Source: JAYPWI01 sp964629575 (GTDB lineage Bacteria > Actinomycetota > Acidimicrobiia > Acidimicrobiales > Poriferisodalaceae). Taken from it: DNA of 64,000 bases. Position 1 is the stretch's first letter; every line of letters begins with the position of its first letter. The notes beneath the pieces were generated by a model. It saw only the letters and a program-made list of their open reading frames with translations, was not told the DNA's origin and searched no databases. The stretch spans positions 1 through 64,000 of the forward strand of contig CAZVUM010000008.1 in NCBI GenBank assembly GCA_964629575.1, given 5' to 3'. Of the stretch, positions 1 through 6,915 are shown piece after piece. The translations under genes and the position numbers were made by a program.

Positions 1-51
1 AACTACACAATCACCCCGTCATAACCGCGCGACCTATCCCGCGGCGAACCC

Positions 52-588
52 TCAGTTGGGGTCGAGGCGGTAGAGGGTCCAGTCTCCGTCGACGCCTTTG
101 AGTTGGTGGGTTCCGGTGTTGGTGAATGTGTGGTCGGTGCCCATGAGCATGTCGCGCAGGGTGTGGGAGACGACGATCTCGCCCGATTGTGCGTGAGCTT
201 CGACGCGGGCGGCGATGTTGACTGCGATTCCTGCGATGTCGCCGTCGCTGCGGACTTCGATTTGGCCGATGTGAGCGCCGGCTCGGATCGGGATGTCGGC
301 CCCTAGGAGTTGGTCGCGCATTGTGGTCGTGGCGGTCAGCGCACTGGTGGGGGTGGGGAAGGTGGCCAGGACTCCGTCTCCGGTGGATTTGACGACGCGG
401 CCGCCGTTGTCGGAGGTGGCGTGCCGGGAGATGACGTCGTGGTGTTCGACGAGCCGGGTCCATTTCTCGTCGCCGACTTCTGAGGCTCGGTGAACCGAGG
501 GCCCTTCACGCGAGCCCAGAACGGCCCACCCCGAACCGCGAGCCGCTCGATGGGCCCTAGCCTCGACAACAACGGGGTTTTCTGCCAC
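52..588 (-). pseudogene. 5'-truncated class III adenylate/guanylate cyclase domain protein
   Basis: The 178-residue product matches the C-terminal two thirds of a stand-alone class III nucleotide cyclase domain. The conserved run KSTGDGVLATF, with the second metal-binding Asp, is present, followed by a NIAAR stretch and the usual C-terminal HQLKGVDGDW. The opening of the domain, normally FTDIVGST with the first metal-binding Asp, is missing; about 35 residues of unrelated, low-complexity N-terminus stand in its place. Without that Asp it should not make cAMP or cGMP. The only workable start is a GTG at 588, close to the tRNA-Arg gene. I read it as a remnant cut by recombination at the tRNA locus. 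A diverged regulatory domain is less likely. Confidence 0.6.
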
Positions 589-604
589 ATTCTCGACACC
601 CCCC

Positions 605-677
605 GCCCCCGTAGCTCAGGGGATAGAGCGTCGGTTTCCTAAACCGTGCGTCGCAGGTTCGAATCCTGCCGGGGGCG
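605..677 (+). tRNA. tRNA-Arg (anticodon CCU)
   Basis: A complete cloverleaf can be folded by eye: a 7-bp acceptor stem (605-611 with 670-676), a 4-bp D stem (614-617/626-629), an anticodon loop TTCCTAA at 636-642 with anticodon CCT at 638-640, and a T arm at 653-669 with loop TTCGAAT. G677 is the discriminator and CCA is not encoded. One T-T mismatch closes the anticodon stem (631/647). It would read the rare AGG codon. tRNA-Arg(CCU) genes are frequent integration sites, which matters given the odd DNA on both sides. Confidence 0.93.
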
Positions 678-735
678 CAGATTCGTACGCATTGGCGATA
701 CTCGGACCCAGATGGCCGAGCTCATTGTGTTGCGT

Positions 736-807
736 TGGAGAGACCGCCCGGTGTCGAACCGGGTCCGCGCGGGACACAACCGCACGTGCGAGCCGTCGCA
801 CAGCCTC
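736..807 (-). tRNA. Divergent tRNA-like element, anticodon GUG (His-like)
   Basis: On the minus strand the acceptor strand at 801-807 pairs with 740-746 with two G-U pairs. The T arm at 747-763 is perfect, with loop TTCGACA. A 5-bp anticodon stem (780-784/768-772) closes the 7-nt loop TTGTGTC, giving anticodon GTG after U33. A CCA is encoded at 738-736. It departs from a normal tRNA-His: the D arm is squeezed to a short stem with a 4-nt CGGC loop, and the G-1:C73 identity pair is absent. It may be a degenerate or element-borne tRNA. Confidence 0.45.
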
Positions 808-816
808 GGAGGATCG

Positions 817-888
817 TCGAGCCCCGAGGAATCGAACCTCGATCTGCGGTTCTTCACACCGCCGTGCTTCCACTTGCACCAGAGCTCG
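817..888 (-). tRNA. tRNA-Phe-like gene (anticodon GAA)
   Basis: All four stems form on the minus strand: acceptor 882-888/818-824 (7 bp, one U-G), D stem 876-879/864-867 (4 bp) with loop AAGTGGAA, anticodon stem 858-862/846-850 (5 bp) and T stem 837-841/825-829 with loop TTCGATT. The anticodon loop GTGAAGA gives anticodon GAA. The C1-G72 acceptor pair and G32/G37 in the loop are unusual for bacterial tRNA-Phe, and no CCA is encoded. The fold is good, so it could be functional, but its divergence fits an accessory tRNA. Confidence 0.55.
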
Positions 889-889
889 T

Positions 890-983
890 TGGAGTGGTCA
901 CCGAGGGTCGAACTCGGCTCCTCGGGATGGCGAGGGTGACGTCCTGAAGCCCCGGCTCACGGCCGTGGGCGGAGGATCACCGG
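890..983 (-). tRNA. Degenerate tRNA-like element with UCA anticodon loop (tRNA-Sec-like)
   Basis: The minus strand has a perfect T arm (901-917, loop TTCGACC), the 3' acceptor strand and an encoded CCA (892-890). Further upstream is a 6-bp D-like stem with a 4-nt GGCC loop and one mismatch, then CTTCAGG, the loop typical of tRNA-Sec (anticodon TCA), then a hairpin that could be a long variable arm. Against function, the putative anticodon stem does not pair and the acceptor has two mismatches. It is either a decayed selC-like gene or a chance resemblance within a tRNA-derived remnant. Confidence 0.35.
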
Positions 984-1383
984 CAGAATCGCCAACCCTC
1001 GAAGGGGCGCCCGCCGGTCTTCCTCGGTCGTGGTCGAGGATGCTTCGCGACTCGTGTGATCGTCGTTCGTGTGTTCATCGGGGAGCTCACCTCCTGAGGT
1101 GCTCTGTGTGTTCGCCAGAGTGATCGACATCTGTGTGGCGATCAACTGATTTAGGTCAAGGAGCCGAGAGTGGTGCGCACGGGGCGCCAACGAGTTACGG
1201 CTGGGCGGGCAGACCACGCATGCGTCGGCCCCCACTCCGAACGCGCTTCGGGCCCGGGGGCGACCCGAGCCCGAACTGGATTCCGCTGACGTCGTCGGTG
1301 ACCCCGCGCCGCTGCCACGGACAAGCGACCGACATCTTAGTTGGAAACCTCTCCAACTAAACAGTCATTCAGGCGACAGTCCG
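984..1383. other. Gene-free stretch
   Basis: No open frame here has coding character. The only structure I see is a small hairpin at 1083-1104 (arms CACCT/AGGTG extended by GAG/CTC) and the inverted repeat at 1337-1360. Together with the tRNA-like elements before it, this makes about 700 bases without a protein gene, unusual in a chromosome packed this tightly. Confidence 0.6.
1337..1360. terminator. Inverted repeat, probable terminator of the cupin operon
   Basis: Perfect 9-bp arms TTAGTTGGA (1337-1345) and TCCAACTAA (1352-1360) flank a 6-nt loop, 23 nt beyond the stop codon of the minus-strand cupin gene. There is no clear U-tract, so a regulator-binding palindrome is also possible. Confidence 0.45.
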
Positions 1384-1947
1384 TCACCTTTCGAACGAGA
1401 CATCCGCACCCCACAACACGTACATCGCCACCACGGGCGCCGACCCGGCCCGAATGGCATGACGGTCATGGGGATGGTTGTACAAGGTGGCCCCTGCGGG
1501 CATCTGGACGAACTCCTCCGCCCCGCCGAACCGCCACTCGGCAGCACCTGAGATCGTCAGGTACAGCTCCTGCGGTGGGTGCGAATGCTCGGGATAGGTT
1601 CCGCCCGCGTCGAGGTAGACCAGGCCCGCCACGACGTCATTGAGCTCGAACATCTCACTAAACACACACAGCGCTCGCTCGTGGCCCCCGTCGTCCCAGC
1701 GGGGCGACCTGGACCAGGGCAACTCGTCGGCGAACCCGGCGAAGCGCCGCGCGAGCTCGGTGTCGTCAACGCCCGCCGCCGTAGCCGTGACGGGCTGAGG
1801 CCGCGCGTCGAACCTGCACTCCGCCGCGCTGGCAATACGCCCCTGGAAGAAGCGGGCGCCGTCCGCGATTCGGGGGTCGGAGGTCACGTCGGCCGCGTAC
1901 ACCGCAGCGTCAGCCAGCCACGCCCGAACCTCGTCGTACAGGGTCAT
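1384..1947 (-). CDS. Cupin protein resembling DMSP lyase (DddL/DddQ family)
   Basis: The protein has 187 residues. The cupin metal motif is H121-x-H123-x3-E127-x-Y129, and the second motif supplies H158, H160 and H163. Length, the helical N-terminal half and the C-terminal VVAMYVLWG strand fit the dimethylsulfoniopropionate lyase family, whose members split DMSP into dimethylsulfide and acrylate with a metal at the HxH/E/H site and a catalytic Tyr. The ATG at 1947 overlaps the stop of the DsbB-like gene (ATGA), so the two are translationally coupled. Substrate is not provable from sequence: other cupin lyases or isomerases share this fold. No acrylate- or DMSP-use genes are nearby. Confidence 0.55.
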   Translation of the reverse strand: MTLYDEVRAWLADAAVYAADVTSDPRIADGARFFQGRIASAAECRFDARPQPVTATAAGVDDTELARRFAGFADELPWSRSPRWDDGGHERALCVFSEMFELNDVVAGLVYLDAGGTYPEHSHPPQELYLTISGAAEWRFGGAEEFVQMPAGATLYNHPHDRHAIRAGSAPVVAMYVLWGADVSFER

Positions 1948-2480
1948 CCGATCCTCGATGCGCGGCTGCGTCCCCAGAGAAGCACAAGCACGAGGACGAA
2001 CGCGCTGCCGGCCATGTAGGGGATCGACACGAAGCCGAACTTCCACGAGTAGCGGACCGTGCAGGGGTTCAACAGATTGCAGGAGTTCGCATCCTCCAAC
2101 GACGGGAAGACCTGGATCAGGTAGTGCCACGTCGAAATGGTCAGTCCCACGGCGGCGAGGGGCGCCGCATACCGCCGGACCCGCCGATCACGGGTGAAAA
2201 CGGCAATGACGAGGATCAACGCAAGCGGATACATGCACACCCGCTGGAACCAGCAGTAGCGGCAGGGCACCAGGTGGCCCACCTCGGACAGGTACAACGA
2301 CCCGAGGGTGGCGATGAGCGCGACTCCAGCCGCGAGTTCGCCGCCACGCGCCCTGGACCAGCGCACCACGGCACTCCCGCCGATCGGCGTCATGATTCGG
2401 CCGGCGATCAGCACCGCCGAGGCAGCATTGGCTGCGACAGCGCACATCGCGAACACAGTCAGAACCTCCCGCAACTCCAT
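1944..2480 (-). CDS. DsbB/BdbC-like disulfide oxidoreductase, membrane protein
   Basis: The product (178 residues from the ATG at 2480; a GTG at 2504 would add eight) has four to five hydrophobic helices. A C73-R-Y-C76 pair sits in VPCRYCWFQR after the second helix, and a second pair, C134 and C140, lies in the next outer loop. This is the layout of DsbB/BdbC quinone-linked enzymes that re-oxidise DsbA-type thiol oxidases outside the membrane. No DsbA partner is in the window. It follows the MFS gene and overlaps the cupin start, so the three genes probably form one transcript. Confidence 0.8.
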   Translation of the reverse strand: MELREVLTVFAMCAVAANAASAVLIAGRIMTPIGGSAVVRWSRARGGELAAGVALIATLGSLYLSEVGHLVPCRYCWFQRVCMYPLALILVIAVFTRDRRVRRYAAPLAAVGLTISTWHYLIQVFPSLEDANSCNLLNPCTVRYSWKFGFVSIPYMAGSAFVLVLVLLWGRSRASRIG

Positions 2481-2517
2481 CCCGACCAGTTTCGAACACC
2501 GCACTCGCCGAAGCGAG

Positions 2518-4038
2518 TCAGCGTGGCGTTCGGACCTTGCGCTCGTTCATGGGGATCCACAGCGACGCACAGGCCGCCAGCCCCACCACCACGTAGAACA
2601 ACAACGTGCGGTCGTAGTACGCCAGCGCCCCGACGCCCGAGGTCACCGGCAACAGGGCGAACATCGCACCTGTGCCGAGCGCGGCGGCCGCGTAGCGCAA
2701 TGTGTTGAATAGTCCGTTGGTCTCACCGAAGAACTCCTCGTCGACGGAGCTCAGCGCGATCGAGTTCAGAATCGGGGTGCTCATTCCCCAGCCGATCCCG
2801 TAGAGGATCGGTCCCGGTGCGAAATCGAGCCAATAGTTCGCCTCGACGCCCAACCGACTGAACTGCCACGCAACGGCGAGCAGAGAGATCGCCGCTCCAA
2901 GCCGGCACAGCGCGATTCGTCCCACGCGATCGCCGATCCGGCTGGCCACCACGGTCGAAGCACCCGCGGCGACGGGTCCGACCGTCACCCCCAACCCGAC
3001 GCCGATCGCCGAGTACCCCCACATGTCCCGAAGAAAGGTGGGCCACACGAACCAGATCGACATCGACGTGATGCTGATCAGGGAGTTCGCCAGGTTGGTG
3101 ACCCACACGCCGCGGCGGCGAAACAGTGCGAGATTCAACAGCGGGGCGGGATGGCGGGCGGAATTGGTGATGAACACCGCCAACGCCGCGACACCCAATG
3201 CTGAGACCGAGATTGTCACGGGGCTCGCGTAACCCCAGGTGTCGCCGCCTTGCATGACCGCCGCGACGATCGCGGCGACGGCGATCGTGCCTGCTGCGGC
3301 ACCAAGGATGTCGAGCCGGGACGTCACGGGTGGCGTTGGCTGCTCCTCCAGGGTCCGCAGCGCCATCACGAACATCACAACGGAGATCGGCGCGCTCACG
3401 AAATAGACCATCCGCCACCCGCCCGCGGCGAGGATCAGGGCGGCGAGGCCCGGCGCGATCCCTGCGGCGAGCGGGCCAGCCGCGCTCCACATTCCGACTG
3501 CCGTGGTCCTGCGGTTCTCCGGGAACAGCGGAAGGGCGAGCGCCAGGCTCGACGGCAACACGGCTGCGCCGCCGACGGCCTGCATGACGCGGGCGGCATT
3601 CAGCGTCCAGATCGTTGGTGCCGCTGCAGAGAGCAACGACGAGACACCGAACAGGACGAGCCCGATCTGGAAGATGCGCTTGCGGCCGACCCGGTCGGCC
3701 AATCGTCCGGCGAGCGGCAAGAAGGCAGCGGTGCCGATGAAGTAGCCGGCGACGCCCCAACCGACCTGCGAGGCGGTGGCGCCGAAACCGTCGCGGATGT
3801 CGGTGATGGCGATGTTGGTCGCTGTGCTGTTGAAACCGACGAGCACCGTGCCAAAGGACGCCACGGCAAGTGCGCGCCAGGCACGGGCGGACACGTCCGT
3901 GGGCGGCGCGGGCACCGACGCGTCGGGCGCAGACGGCAGTGGTGTTGGGACCGGAGTCGGTGCGTCGTCGCTCAGTGTTCCGTCGGCCAGCGGGATGCGC
4001 GGGACGGCTGCGAGATCTACTTGGATCTGACGGCGCAC
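2518..4038 (-). CDS. MFS transporter, DHA2 (14-helix EmrB/QacA-like) family
   Basis: The 506-residue protein has a Pro/Ala/Thr-rich cytoplasmic N-terminus of about 50 residues, then about 14 hydrophobic segments. The MFS loop signature GRLADRVGRKRIF follows helix 2, and the motif-C-like run GPLAAGIAPGLAALI is in helix 5, typical of drug:proton antiporters of the DHA2 group. It starts at a GTG 55 nt after the sigma-factor gene and ends 37 nt before the DsbB-like start. It probably exports a small lipophilic compound. The substrate cannot be told, although linkage to a cupin lyase could suggest a sulfur or acrylate-type compound. Confidence 0.85.
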   Translation of the reverse strand: MRRQIQVDLAAVPRIPLADGTLSDDAPTPVPTPLPSAPDASVPAPPTDVSARAWRALAVASFGTVLVGFNSTATNIAITDIRDGFGATASQVGWGVAGYFIGTAAFLPLAGRLADRVGRKRIFQIGLVLFGVSSLLSAAAPTIWTLNAARVMQAVGGAAVLPSSLALALPLFPENRRTTAVGMWSAAGPLAAGIAPGLAALILAAGGWRMVYFVSAPISVVMFVMALRTLEEQPTPPVTSRLDILGAAAGTIAVAAIVAAVMQGGDTWGYASPVTISVSALGVAALAVFITNSARHPAPLLNLALFRRRGVWVTNLANSLISITSMSIWFVWPTFLRDMWGYSAIGVGLGVTVGPVAAGASTVVASRIGDRVGRIALCRLGAAISLLAVAWQFSRLGVEANYWLDFAPGPILYGIGWGMSTPILNSIALSSVDEEFFGETNGLFNTLRYAAAALGTGAMFALLPVTSGVGALAYYDRTLLFYVVVGLAACASLWIPMNERKVRTPR

Positions 4039-4093
4039 TGCGTCCAGGGTACGAGGTCGCAGAATCGAACGCCGCTTCGAAAGTCTGGAGGAA

Positions 4094-5980
4094 TCAGCCC
4101 CCGGGGGACCCGCTCGGCGCGCTGGTCGTCGGTGGCACGCTCGTCTCGGGGGGGACCGTCGTTTCGGAGGGCACGCTGGTTTCAGGAGGGAGGGTCGGTC
4201 CAGGCGGAGCAGAGGTCTCGGTCGGCCGCTCGATCACAAGCGAATCGTCGTCTCCGACGTCACCTGGCTCATCGTCTGCGTTGCCGGGTCCGCTGTTGTC
4301 CGGACCGGACTCCGAGCCCGTGCCGTCGGAGTCCGTGCTGTCGGCGTCGTTCTCGTCAGAGTCACTGCCGTCGGAATCACTGCCGTCAGAGCTCGGCGGC
4401 AGGGTCGTCGACGGCACCGGCACGATGACCACCGGACCGATCGGCTGGATCTCGACCGTCCCCTCGGAATCGTCAGGCTCCTCGCCATCTCCAGGCGCTT
4501 CGCCACCCGAGCCCGGCGGCGTCGGTGCAGGCGGCGTGATGATCAATGGCGACCCGATGTCGCCTTCGCCAGGCTCGTCGGGCTCGACCTCGGCGTCTGG
4601 CTCGAACGCGCCGGAAGCGGGCGGTTGGGACGGCTCCGGTGCAGCAGTCGTTGGGACTGGCGCCGGCGCGGCGACCTCCTCGACGGGCGCCGCTGCGGGT
4701 GCAGCAGGTCGTGGCGCGGGAGCTGCGGACTCCATGGCGAGCCCGGGCGGGGCGATGGCCTCTGCGACCTTGATCGGCACGGTGACTGCATCACCCGGGG
4801 CCGCCGTGGTCTGGCCGGAGGCGGCGACGACAGACACCGGTTCGGGAGCCTGCGCGTTGACAGCCAAGGTGGTGACCGTCGGAAGCACGAGAGTCCCGCC
4901 AACCGTCGCAGCGACTGTTGCGGCAGCAACGCTCGCAACGACTGACCCGGTTCCGGCGGCGGCCGCTCCAGCGCTCGCGGCGCCAGCGGCGGCGCCGGAT
5001 CCGGCGGCACTCGATGCGATCGACGCAACGCCGGCGCTGGCTCCTGCGTCGGACAGAGCCTTGATCGCCGCGAGAACCGACGGCCCACCGAACACGAGGG
5101 GCACCATCGCTGCGCGAAGCGAGACCCCGACGTCCGCCATTTCGAAGTAGAGGGTCCTGCACTCCTCGCACGAGTCGAGGTGGCGTTCGACCTTGAGCTC
5201 GGCCTCATCGCTCACCCGACCGCGGATGTACTTGGGCAGTCGGTCGATCGTCCACCGGCAGTCTCCCAACGGCTCACGCAGATCGATGTCGACATGGGCC
5301 AACACGTACGCCTGGCGGAGACCTTCGCGGGCTCGATACGCCAACGCCGCGAGAGCGTTGGGGCGAACACCCAACATGGTGGCCAGATCCTCAGGCGGCG
5401 TCTCTTCGACCTCGGTGTGCCAGAGCACCGTCTGCCAGCGCTCAGGGAGACTCTCGAAGGCGCGGGTCATCGCCTCCCGCTCGAACGCTGCGAGCGAGGG
5501 ATCTTCGTCCTCGACGCCCTGATCGAGAATCCACTCATCGGAGGTCGGCCCCGTCCGCTGCTCTCGGCGGGTCCGGTCGTAGGTGGTACGACGAATCGTG
5601 GTGAGCAGGTAGGGCCTGAACGAGTCGCGTGGACCCGTCCCTCGGCGAATCGCGCCGAGGACCCTCTCGAAGGCCTCCGACACCGCGTCGTCGGCCTCCC
5701 CAGTGGAATTGCTCAGCTGGCGGGCGAGCGCTCGGGCCGAGCCGGAGTGGCGCTCGAACAGCTGGCCGTACGCTTCGAGGTCACCATCTCGAGCGCGATC
5801 GATGAGCGCTGCGTCGCTCGACGCGCTCCGCTTCCGCCGTCTGGTTACCGCTGTGCCCACGGTCCTCCTACGAGCCTCGACATCACCGATGACGTCGGGT
5901 CCGGAGATTCTGTCGCGAAAAGTCGCCGAGGTCACCGCGACCTCCGGCGAGCGCCCTGCCGGGCGCCCGAACACCCACAA
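4094..5980 (-). CDS. ECF-type sigma factor fused to zinc-binding anti-sigma-like domain, membrane segment and Pro/Ser-rich tail
   Basis: The protein has 628 residues. Region sigma-2 lies at about 55-140 (EADDAVSEAFERVL, then a TTIRRTTYDRTRR promoter-melting stretch) and sigma-4 at about 172-228. A ZAS-type zinc motif, H267-x3-C271-x2-C274, with C241 as possible fourth ligand, follows in the same chain. Residues 340-373 are an Ala/Val-rich likely membrane helix. The remaining 250 or so residues are rich in Pro, Glu, Thr and Ser, with an Asp/Ser repeat block and a PPETS-type repeat at the end. Sigma and sensor are thus one polypeptide, as in the large fused ECF groups of actinobacteria. The start is uncertain; downstream GTG codons could shorten it by about 30 residues. 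Confidence 0.8.
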   Translation of the reverse strand: MWVFGRPAGRSPEVAVTSATFRDRISGPDVIGDVEARRRTVGTAVTRRRKRSASSDAALIDRARDGDLEAYGQLFERHSGSARALARQLSNSTGEADDAVSEAFERVLGAIRRGTGPRDSFRPYLLTTIRRTTYDRTRREQRTGPTSDEWILDQGVEDEDPSLAAFEREAMTRAFESLPERWQTVLWHTEVEETPPEDLATMLGVRPNALAALAYRAREGLRQAYVLAHVDIDLREPLGDCRWTIDRLPKYIRGRVSDEAELKVERHLDSCEECRTLYFEMADVGVSLRAAMVPLVFGGPSVLAAIKALSDAGASAGVASIASSAAGSGAAAGAASAGAAAAGTGSVVASVAAATVAATVGGTLVLPTVTTLAVNAQAPEPVSVVAASGQTTAAPGDAVTVPIKVAEAIAPPGLAMESAAPAPRPAAPAAAPVEEVAAPAPVPTTAAPEPSQPPASGAFEPDAEVEPDEPGEGDIGSPLIITPPAPTPPGSGGEAPGDGEEPDDSEGTVEIQPIGPVVIVPVPSTTLPPSSDGSDSDGSDSDENDADSTDSDGTGSESGPDNSGPGNADDEPGDVGDDDSLVIERPTETSAPPGPTLPPETSVPSETTVPPETSVPPTTSAPSGSPGG

Positions 5981-6031
5981 TCAGCGCTCGAGCGCCCACC
6001 GACCGCGATGTCGGAATTGCCATGTCGCGGA

Positions 6032-6862
6032 TCAGCGACCCTTGAAGACCGGCTCGCGCTTGTCCACGAACGCCTGGGCGGCCTCGCGGTGATCCTCGGT
6101 GCGCCCGCAGTGAATGTGGTGGGCGGCCTCCATGTCGAGGCACTCGCCCATCTCGCCGTGCACCGCGCGGTTGAGGTTCTCCTTCATGTATCGGTAGGCG
6201 ATCGTCGGTCCCTGAGCGAGCCGAGTGGCGATGGCGTTCACCTCGTCCATCAGCGAGTCGGCCATAAACACGCCGTTCACCAGCCCGAGCCGCGCTGCCT
6301 CGTCCATGTCGACGCGGTCGGAGAGGAAGTACAACTCGCGCGCCTTGGCCGACCCGATCAGCCGGCTCATGAACCACGTGCCGCCGTAGTCGCCGCTGAA
6401 CCCCACCCGGGCAAACGCCGTTGTCATCACAGCATTGTCTGCGCCATAGCGAAGATCGCATGCGAGGGCGAGCGACAGGCCGGCGCCAGCAGCGGCGCCG
6501 GGCAGGGCTGCGATCGTCGGCTTCGGCAGCTCGTAGAGCTTGCCCGCCGTGTCGCGCTGGCTCCGACGCTGGAGATGAACCCGGGCGTCGTACTGAACCG
6601 GGCTGTTGCCGCCCTCACCACCGGCTTCGGCCATGCCCTTCACGTCACCGCCGGCGCAAAAGGCCCCACCGGCGCCAGTGAGAACGACCGCACCGACGTC
6701 CGACGCGGTCTCCGCATCAGCGAGCGACGCGACCAGGCCCTCGAGCATCGGGTTGGACATTGCGTTTCTGCGGTCGGGTCGGTTGAGCGTGATCGTCATC
6801 ACGCCTCCGTTGATCTCGGTCTGAAGATCTTCGGTCCCTGTGTCGAAGATGCGGTCGGCCAT
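6032..6862 (-). CDS. Enoyl-CoA hydratase/isomerase family protein
   Basis: A 276-residue crotonase-fold protein. The oxyanion-hole segments are present: AGGAFCAGGDVKGM and LPGAAAGAGLSLALACD. At the place where hydratases carry the second catalytic Glu (PEVGL), this protein has GFSGDYGG, so water addition to a simple enoyl-CoA is doubtful and isomerase or hydrolase chemistry is possible. The ATG at 6862 is chosen because GAGGGG stands about 8 nt upstream; the open frame runs 36 codons further but without family similarity. It is transcribed divergently from pepF. A role in fatty-acid or aromatic acyl-CoA breakdown is inferred from the family. Confidence 0.85.
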   Translation of the reverse strand: MADRIFDTGTEDLQTEINGGVMTITLNRPDRRNAMSNPMLEGLVASLADAETASDVGAVVLTGAGGAFCAGGDVKGMAEAGGEGGNSPVQYDARVHLQRRSQRDTAGKLYELPKPTIAALPGAAAGAGLSLALACDLRYGADNAVMTTAFARVGFSGDYGGTWFMSRLIGSAKARELYFLSDRVDMDEAARLGLVNGVFMADSLMDEVNAIATRLAQGPTIAYRYMKENLNRAVHGEMGECLDMEAAHHIHCGRTEDHREAAQAFVDKREPVFKGR

Positions 6863-6915
6863 GATGTGTCCCCTCGAAGCTGGACGTCGTTCGGATGTGG
6901 GGCAGTATCGCGAAC

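Noticed and set aside
639..879. Short minus- and plus-strand frames with RQDSNLR and PPAGFEPATHGLG-like peptides
   Set aside because: These peptides are well-known false translations of tRNA T arms; the DNA is tRNA sequence.
957..1235. Minus-strand 92-codon open frame
   Set aside because: It ends inside the tRNA-like elements, has no recognisable domain, and its composition looks non-coding.
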